From Reyranella sp. (lineage in GTDB: Bacteria > Pseudomonadota > Alphaproteobacteria > Reyranellales > Reyranellaceae), in contig JAUXRT010000455.1 of NCBI GenBank assembly GCA_030681635.1, forward strand, positions 1 to 27,555: 27,555 nt of DNA, in the 5' to 3' direction. Each line of letters begins with the position of its first letter. Within the stretch, counting starts at the first letter, position 1. The notes below the pieces were generated by a model. It was given only the letters and a program-made list of their open reading frames with translations. It was not told the origin of the DNA and ran no database searches. Below are positions 22,552-27,555 of this stretch, one piece after another. The translations under genes and the position numbers were made by a program.

Positions 22552-22633
22552 TCAGGCTGGCCTCCAACTCCAGCCTGTATGTTGAATCAGATCGACCGCC
22601 TCTTGGGAATCACCAATCGATTCGGTCTTATCC

Positions 22634-22643
22634 CATCCCGCTC
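22634..22643 (-). repeat. IS630 right terminal inverted repeat
   Basis: CATCCCGCTC, the exact complement of the left end, directly inside the TA at 22644-22645. Confidence 0.8.
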
Positions 22644-22940
22644 TAGGCCCAGCTATTTCCGCACATGGCTTTGGACCTTTTCCAATCGGCTGCTCGGTCC
22701 ATTTCCATGTGGGCAAGCCGGTCGACTGGGCACAAGGGGCACGATGGCAAAACAGAAAAGTTCAGAATTGAGGCAACGGACCCGGCGGACGGATTCTCGA
22801 GAGAGCGGCCACGCTAGCTAACGAAGGTTTTCCTGCGCCTCACACTATCTCGATGTTCGCCAAATGGCACCGCAGCGTCCGAGCATAAGCTCGTTCTCAA
22901 GTGTTGGCGCACCGTCGATAGAGCACGGAGTGTGATGCGA
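22644..22940. other. Non-coding stretch between IS630 and the chrB-like gene
   Basis: No convincing gene is visible in about 300 bp. A 25-codon frame, ATG 22744 to TAA 22821, follows AAGGGG and encodes a basic peptide (MAKQKSSELRQRTRRT...), but nothing else supports it. Base composition is less GC-rich than the core genes, which suggests accessory DNA. Confidence 0.4.
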
Positions 22941-22996
22941 GTGCAACATGTGTTGCTTTGTCTAAGTGCGTCGCCTATATGAAACACATGTTGCAC
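22941..22996 (+). promoter_or_regulatory. Promoter flanked by a 14-bp inverted repeat operator (chrB-like gene)
   Basis: GTGCAACATGTGTT (22941-22954) and AACACATGTTGCAC (22983-22996) are a perfect 14-bp inverted repeat 28 bp apart. The left arm is itself nearly a dyad (GCAACA-TG-TGTTGC, 22943-22956). Between and overlapping the arms lies a good sigma-70-type promoter: TTGCTT (22953-22958), 17-bp spacer, TATATG (22976-22981). The left arm covers the edge of the -35 box and the right arm covers the predicted start of transcription near 22988. This geometry suits repression, probably by the ChrB-like product or another chromate-responsive regulator. Confidence 0.65.
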
Positions 22997-23539
22997 GCTT
23001 GGCTCGTTCTGTCCCTCCAACTTCCCGCAGCGCCGTCCAGCGCGCGCGTGGCAGCTTGGCGTCGCCTCAAGCTCGCTGGATCAGCGGGAATGACGAACGG
23101 CACTTGGGTGCTGCCGCATATTCCAGAGCATCAGAGGCTCTTCGACGAGGTTGCCAAGACCGTTAGAGCACAAGGCGGCCAGGCCTTCTTGTTCGCGGCC
23201 GAAACGCTTGATCCGGTGGACGATGCGGCGGTTCGGACGCGGTTCGCGGACGATCGCGGGCGCGAATATGACGAACTGGCGGAACATACCCGCGCTTTTC
23301 TCGAGGAGCTGAAGCGGGAAACCGCGATGGAGAAATTTACCTTCGCCGAGCTGGAGGAGGTCGAGGACGATTTTCAGAAGCTGGAAACCTGGCTCGGCAA
23401 AGTGCGCCCCCGCGACTTCTTCCCCGGAGAGCGGCTGGAAAGAGCGACGGCCGATATTAAATGCTGTCGCGCGGCTCTCGCCGAGTTCGCGGCAGAGGTT
23501 TATCTGCGTGAGGGCGTGACGGGCGATTCCAATGAGTGA
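22988..23539 (+). CDS. chrB: ChrB N-terminal-domain chromate resistance protein
   Basis: A 183-residue protein matching the ChrB family tied to chromate sensing and resistance. Conserved features: the opening LVLSLQLPAAPSSARVAAWRRL (LP at 12-13, SARVAAWRRL at 18-27) and TWVLPHIPEH (39-48), then RAQGGQAFLF (60-69) and a helical C-terminal half with FAELEEVEDDFQ and RPRDFF. Full ChrB has an additional C-terminal domain, missing here, so this is the one-domain form. The ATG at 22988 is preferred because the promoter predicts transcription starting there, giving a leaderless message; ATG 22979 and 22958 lie inside or upstream of the -10 box. It overlaps the MFS gene by 8 bp and probably regulates or supports that operon. 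Confidence 0.8.
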   Translation: MLHAWLVLSLQLPAAPSSARVAAWRRLKLAGSAGMTNGTWVLPHIPEHQRLFDEVAKTVRAQGGQAFLFAAETLDPVDDAAVRTRFADDRGREYDELAEHTRAFLEELKRETAMEKFTFAELEEVEDDFQKLETWLGKVRPRDFFPGERLERATADIKCCRAALAEFAAEVYLREGVTGDSNE

Positions 23540-24749
23540 GGGATTGAAGCCGAAGTCGGGTTGGCGCGACATACCGAAGCCGATTTGGGCGCTCGGCTTC
23601 GTCTCGATGCTGATGGATATCTCGTCGGAGATGATTCATGCCTTGCTGCCCGTCTATCTGGTGACGGTCATGGGCGCTTCGATGGTGACGGTCGGCGTCA
23701 TCGAGGGCATCGCCGAGGCAACCGCGTCGATCGTGAAAGTCTTTTCGGGCGCGATCTCCGACTGGCTCGGCAAGCGCAAATTGCTCGCCGTCATCGGATA
23801 CGGTCTCGCGGCGCTCACCAGGCCCATCTTCCCTCTTGCCTCCTCGGTGAGCTGGCTGGTGGCCGCGCGCTTCGTCGATCGGGTCGGCAAAGGCATCCGG
23901 GGCGCACCGCGTGACGCCCTGGTCGCGGACATCGCGCCCGCCCACCTCCGGGGTGCCAGCTTTGGGCTTCGCCAGTCGCTCGATACGGTGGGTGCTTTCG
24001 TGGGGCCGCTGATGGCGATCGGCCTCATGTGGCTCACAGCCAACCACTTCCAGAGCGTGTTCTGGGTGGCCGCGATCCCGGCCTTTCTCGCGGTCGGGCT
24101 GCTCTTGTTCGCCGTGCATGAACCGGAACGTCCAACAGGCCTCCGAAGGGTGCGCTTCCCACTGAGCCTGCCGGAACTGCGGCGGCTGGGTTCGGCGTAC
24201 TGGCTCGTCGTCGCGGTCGCGACTGTGTTCACCTTGGCGCGATTCAGCGAGGCGTTCCTGATCCTGCGTGCCCAAGCGGTCGGCCTGCCGATCGTGCTCG
24301 TTCCATTATTGCTGGTAGTGATGAACGTCGTCTACGCACTCGCGGCCTATCCGGCGGGGTTGCTCTCCGACCGCTTCAATCGTCTCACCATCCTCATCGT
24401 CGGTTTCGCGCTCCTGATCGCGGCCGACCTGATCCTCGCTTTCTCGGATGGCCTGCTCGGTGTGACGATGGGTGTGGTGCTGTGGGGCTTGCACATGGGC
24501 TTCACCCAAGGGCTGCTGGCGACGCTGATCGCGGATATCGCACCTCCCGAGCTGCGGGGCACTGCCTTCGGCATGTTCAACTTGCTGGGGGGCCTGGCGT
24601 TGCTGACCGCAAGCGTGGTTGCGGGCGTTCTCTGTGATCATTTCGGCGCGCAGGCGACATTCCTCGCCGGGGCGGGATTTACGGGTCTCGCGCTTGCTGG
24701 ATTGGCGATCGGGCGCTGGCGCGGTCCTGTCCTCCGGTCGTCTCATTGA
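23532..24749 (+). CDS. MFS transporter (12 TM), linked to chrB-like gene
   Basis: A 405-residue inner-membrane secondary transporter of the major facilitator superfamily, most likely an exporter. Twelve hydrophobic spans are visible. Motif A is SGAISDWLGKRK (72-83) in loop 2-3, with a related copy, LSDRFNR, in the second half. DRVGKGIRGAPRDAL (116-130) is the signature of a YfkF/permease subgroup often found beside chrB-type genes. The start ATG at 23532 lies within the last codons of the upstream gene, so translation is coupled. The joint layout suggests export of chromate or a related toxic anion, or of a metabolite produced under chromate stress; the substrate is inferred only from context. 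Confidence 0.9.
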   Translation: MSEGLKPKSGWRDIPKPIWALGFVSMLMDISSEMIHALLPVYLVTVMGASMVTVGVIEGIAEATASIVKVFSGAISDWLGKRKLLAVIGYGLAALTRPIFPLASSVSWLVAARFVDRVGKGIRGAPRDALVADIAPAHLRGASFGLRQSLDTVGAFVGPLMAIGLMWLTANHFQSVFWVAAIPAFLAVGLLLFAVHEPERPTGLRRVRFPLSLPELRRLGSAYWLVVAVATVFTLARFSEAFLILRAQAVGLPIVLVPLLLVVMNVVYALAAYPAGLLSDRFNRLTILIVGFALLIAADLILAFSDGLLGVTMGVVLWGLHMGFTQGLLATLIADIAPPELRGTAFGMFNLLGGLALLTASVVAGVLCDHFGAQATFLAGAGFTGLALAGLAIGRWRGPVLRSSH

Positions 24750-24833
24750 CCCGGAAATGTTCGTCGGGGGCAATGGCTCCGCGTCTTTGCTTCTCGTCTT
24801 TCGCGGAAACCCGAACTGGGACACCACCTTGGT

Positions 24834-25256
24834 TCAGGAGGGTTGCAGGACGGTGATCAACATCCTTGTGCCGCCTGCCGCGAGAATGAGGGCCAACACG
24901 TAGCGGGTTGCCTGCTGCGACACGAAGCGGAGGCCGACGAGCGTTCCAACCATGGCCCCGACGAAGGCGGCGAGTGCATACACGATGACACCGGGAGCCG
25001 GCCGTTGGCCAGCTAGGAGAACACCGACCAGCCCGAGGACGGAGTTCGCCAAAATGAAAGGTGCCGACAGGCCGGCAGCGCGCTTCGGCGAGGCCCAGCC
25101 CAGCGTGATGATCGCGGGTGCCAGGAAAACCCCGCCGCCGACCCCTGTGAGCCCCGAAAGGAACCCTGCCTGCTTGGCGGGCAACATGCAAACCGCGTGA
25201 TCTCGACACTCATCCCAGGCCTTGTCGATCGGCGATCGAAAGGAAACACTATTCAA
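24834..25256 (-). pseudogene. 5'-truncated TauE/SafE sulfite exporter family gene
   Basis: About 110 residues match the C-terminal half of TauE/SafE-type membrane exporters of sulfite or sulfoacetate: AGFLSGLTGVGGGVFLAP near residues 30-47, then FILANSVLGLVGVLLAG and the final LALILAAGGTRMLI. The family has about 250 residues in two repeats; the whole first repeat is missing. The open frame continues to ATG 25256, but its first 29 residues do not look like the family and lack a ribosome binding site. I see no family-like sequence in the 120 bp further upstream in any frame. Most likely a deletion remnant in accessory DNA. A sulfate/sulfite-type exporter beside chromate genes would fit an anion-stress island. 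Confidence 0.65.
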
Positions 25257-25378
25257 ACCGCACGGGAATCATAGAATGAGTCACACGCTCAGGCCGTTGG
25301 TATTGGGCATCCCCGCGCCGGACTGAGCGGGCATTAGTTTTGAAAGCGACGCGATACACACAATGCAAATCCCGACTA

Positions 25379-27397
25379 TCAAGGAAAGGCCAGCAGGAGG
25401 CAGGGCCTCGTTTCCGCTGTAGATGTGCCGGAAATGCGGACGAGCCGGGCGGTCGCAGAGAGTGCGCTGCTCAAGCCCTTTTCTTGGTCAGCGCTCACAG
25501 AGCCATCCTCCTGCGGTAGCGATACCATACTCCAACGACGGGTGACTTGTTCGCGGATGACAGAGCCAATAAGAATGGGGCGCCGCCCTTGCTCCGATCC
25601 GATCGTAAAGCCCGAAGGCCATGCGCGCAGGACCGCCCGGCCATCCGCGGTCGCCCCCGGCATGACGAGGGTCAACGAGGGTGGGCGTCCGTCGTGCAAA
25701 AGCGGCCAAGCCGGTAATGCGGTCACAACCGTTGAGCTTCTTGCGAAGCCCGCCGCGCTTTGGAGCGACCAATCGATGGGGGATGTCCAACCAGCGGCGA
25801 TCAGCCGTTTGCGCAGCTGTTCGGCCGAGCCGGCCCACTGCAGCACGAATGGCTCCTCGGTCTCACCGTCGAGATCGATCCGGCGTCGCGGCAGACGCTG
25901 CCAATCACCGCCAAGCCAAGCTTGGCGTGACATCGTCGCCGCCACGTCATCTCGGCGGGCATATGTCGTCAAGCCCGCGTCGAAAGCGCTGAATGAATGC
26001 CACGTGCCGGCGATCAGGAGTGTGGCGACAGTGACCGATGCCAGGCCGGCGGGCTGCAGGTTCGGCGACGCAGCCCGGCGAAAGACGAGCCCAAAGATGG
26101 CCGCGAGACCGAAGCCGAACAAGACCCCCGCGCCGACATCCGACGGCCAATGGGCCGCGAGGTAGATGCGGGAGGCGGCGATCATTCCAACCAAGGCGCC
26201 CCCCACGGCCAGCGGAGCGAGGCGCCAGCGTCCGGACAGCGAGGCCGAGATGAGCCAGGCCAGCATGCCGTAGAGCGTCGCGGCCATGGTGGCATGGCCG
26301 CTTGGAAAACTGAACGCATCTGCTCCCACAGAGAACAGAATCGGGCGCGGCACATGCAGTACCGCCTTGAGTGCCATCACGAACGCAGCAGCGAGCCCGA
26401 GTGCGACGCCAAAGCCCGCCGCCAGTCGCCATGCACGCCGCCATGCCAACCAGCCGATCGTTACGAATGCGACCGATGCACTAACGACAGTATCGCCGAG
26501 CATCGTAAGCACGATCATCACGCGGTCGGACCAGGACGTGCGCATACTTTGAAGCAGATGACTGATCGCGGCATCGGCTTGCACGAGCGGATCCCGCGCA
26601 ACGACATCCTGCACGATGCCGACGAATCCAATACCGCAGGCGAGAAGCACGAGACCAAGCAGCAGAACGGTGCTGGCGCTCGGATCGTCAGGGTCGAAGG
26701 CGCTCATGACCAGGCGAGGTGCAACACCGGTCCGCCCCCGCGCCCAGGAAACGGCTGCGACGTGAGCGCGCGCGAGCAGAGGCAAGGCGCGGACGACTGC
26801 GAGCTGCAATAGCCAAACGCCGGCGATCGCAAGAATGATTACGCCGACGAGCACGGCCAGGAGGCGGCCGCTGATCCCACCGACCACCACGAGCAATGCG
26901 CCAATCGCCACACCCGGCAGGATATGCAGTGGCGCCCAGGCGACGGCAGACAAGATATTCGCCACGTAGAATCGCACGGGGCTCATGCCGAGAACTCCGG
27001 CGACGAGCGGTACCACCGCCCGCATCACTGGCAGGAAACGTCCGATGACGACGCTCTTGCCGCCGTGCCGCCGAACGAACGCTTCGCCTTGCGAGAGCAG
27101 CTGTGGGCGACGCGAGAACGGCCAGATCCGGACGATATGGTGGCGATAACGATGGCCGAGCCAGTACGACACGCCGTCGCCGACGATGGCGCCCAGCGTG
27201 GCCCAGACGAGGATCGGCCAAAGCGGCAGATGACCGAGGCCGACAACGGCTCCGACGCCGATCAGGATCGCCGTGCCCGGTACAATCGCGCCGATGACCG
27301 CGATCGCCTCCGCCGCAGCCGTCAGGAACACCAGCAGGCTGGCCCAATTCGGGTGCTGGACGACAAAATCTGTTACAGCATGGACATATGCGGTCAC
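25379..27397 (-). CDS. DedA-PAP2-LssY multidomain membrane protein
   Basis: A 672-residue inner-membrane protein with three domains. Residues 1-200 are DedA/SNARE-associated: IGAIVPGTAILIG, GDGVSYWLGHRYR (73-85), GRFLPVMRAVVPLVAG (119-134). Residues about 240-440 are a PAP2 phosphatase with all three motifs: KAVLHVPRP (Lys344, Arg351), PSGH (365-368) and SRIYLAAHWPSD (Arg410, His416, Asp420). The rest, from about 465, matches the LssY C-terminal domain. DedA proteins move lipid carriers and PAP2 enzymes remove lipid phosphates, so the fusion probably flips and dephosphorylates a lipid or polyprenyl phosphate. The start is GTG 27397, with GAGG eight bases upstream. All catalytic residues are intact. 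Confidence 0.9.
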   Translation of the reverse strand: MTAYVHAVTDFVVQHPNWASLLVFLTAAAEAIAVIGAIVPGTAILIGVGAVVGLGHLPLWPILVWATLGAIVGDGVSYWLGHRYRHHIVRIWPFSRRPQLLSQGEAFVRRHGGKSVVIGRFLPVMRAVVPLVAGVLGMSPVRFYVANILSAVAWAPLHILPGVAIGALLVVVGGISGRLLAVLVGVIILAIAGVWLLQLAVVRALPLLARAHVAAVSWARGRTGVAPRLVMSAFDPDDPSASTVLLLGLVLLACGIGFVGIVQDVVARDPLVQADAAISHLLQSMRTSWSDRVMIVLTMLGDTVVSASVAFVTIGWLAWRRAWRLAAGFGVALGLAAAFVMALKAVLHVPRPILFSVGADAFSFPSGHATMAATLYGMLAWLISASLSGRWRLAPLAVGGALVGMIAASRIYLAAHWPSDVGAGVLFGFGLAAIFGLVFRRAASPNLQPAGLASVTVATLLIAGTWHSFSAFDAGLTTYARRDDVAATMSRQAWLGGDWQRLPRRRIDLDGETEEPFVLQWAGSAEQLRKRLIAAGWTSPIDWSLQSAAGFARSSTVVTALPAWPLLHDGRPPSLTLVMPGATADGRAVLRAWPSGFTIGSEQGRRPILIGSVIREQVTRRWSMVSLPQEDGSVSADQEKGLSSALSATARLVRISGTSTAETRPCLLLAFP

Positions 27398-27504
27398 GAG
27401 GGAGTCCTCGGAGTAAAATCAAGCAGGACTTTATGGGCGGGCTGACTATCAGTTACTCCTGTGACCGGCGATAGACTGTGTTGCCTAATTAGAGGAGAGG
27501 ACAA

Positions 27505-27555
27505 ATGCGCTACCCAGTCGTCATGGCCATTGCTGCCGCGGCGCTCTCTACCACC
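27505..27555 (+). CDS. N-terminal signal peptide of an exported protein (runs off window)
   Basis: An ATG at 27505 follows a strong purine-rich ribosome binding site (AGAGGAGAGG, 27491-27500). The 17 visible codons read MRYPVVMAIAAAALSTT, a typical signal-peptide start with Arg then a hydrophobic core. The gene continues beyond the window, so nothing more can be said. It is divergent from the DedA-PAP2-LssY gene. Confidence 0.6.
   Translation, partial: MRYPVVMAIAAAALSTT

Larger units (their letters stand above)
21593..22643 (-). mobile_element. IS630-family insertion sequence, complete
   Basis: The element is 1051 bp. Its ends carry a 10-bp terminal inverted repeat, GAGCGGGATG at 21593-21602 and its complement at 22634-22643. 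TA dinucleotides flank both ends (21591-21592 and 22644-22645), with C outside on the left (21590) and G on the right (22646), so the original target was CTAG. This matches the known TA/CTAG preference of IS630. It holds one transposase gene in two frames. With intact ends and a full catalytic triad it looks potentially active. Confidence 0.9.

Noticed and set aside
22744..22821. 25-codon plus-strand frame with a fair ribosome binding site
   Set aside because: Too short, no family resemblance and no context; kept only as a note.

Overview
The window is a high-GC, gene-dense bacterial chromosome segment. Its style points to a free-living alphaproteobacterium, possibly Rhodospirillales/Reyranella-like. 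That placement is an inference from GC content, many 4-bp gene overlaps, an alkyltransferase-like protein, PhnCDE-type transport and CoA-based catabolism. No rRNA or complete tRNA gene is visible, so it cannot be confirmed here.

Left part (1-6.3 kb): the 3' end of a serine/alanine-glyoxylate aminotransferase, a dispersed-type palindromic element, a beta-carbonic anhydrase divergent from an enoyl-CoA hydratase-like gene, and a small lipoprotein. Next comes a catabolic module: a 2-keto-4-pentenoate hydratase-like enzyme divergent from a coupled pair, an Amidohydro_2 hydrolase/decarboxylase and a second hydratase-like protein. Both crotonase-fold proteins lack the two classical catalytic glutamates. 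A secreted DUF4198 protein faces them.

Middle (6.4-13.1 kb): a glutathione transferase divergent from a TetR regulator with shared operator-like sites. It is followed by a tight six-gene minus-strand operon: phnC, phnD, two phnE genes, a LicC-like nucleotidyltransferase and a MetE-like zinc methyltransferase. A phosphonate-type importer tied to a cytidylyltransferase-like enzyme and a short methionine-synthase-like enzyme is the best candidate here for an undescribed pathway.

Centre-right (13.2-21.4 kb): an outer-membrane protein made of two tandem barrel-like repeats, a carotenoid-oxygenase-family enzyme, a seven-repeat ankyrin protein, a beta-lactamase-fold protein that has lost its active-site motifs and carries a C-terminal DUF302 domain, an N-acyl-D-amino-acid deacylase family amidohydrolase, a secreted hypothetical, and an ATL protein with Trp in place of the alkyl-accepting Cys.

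Right (21.4-27.5 kb): accessory DNA. It begins with a perfect terminator and a hairpin resembling a tRNA-fMet 3' end, then an intact IS630-family element with a -1 frameshift site, inserted in a CTAG target. After that come a ChrB-like chromate-resistance gene with a striking operator/promoter and a probably leaderless start, an overlapping MFS transporter, a 5'-truncated TauE/SafE gene, a DedA-PAP2-LssY fusion, and the first codons of an exported protein running off the edge.

A recurring structural theme is convergent gene pairs whose stop codons interlock in a CTAG tetramer (three cases) or abut as TGATCA (one case).
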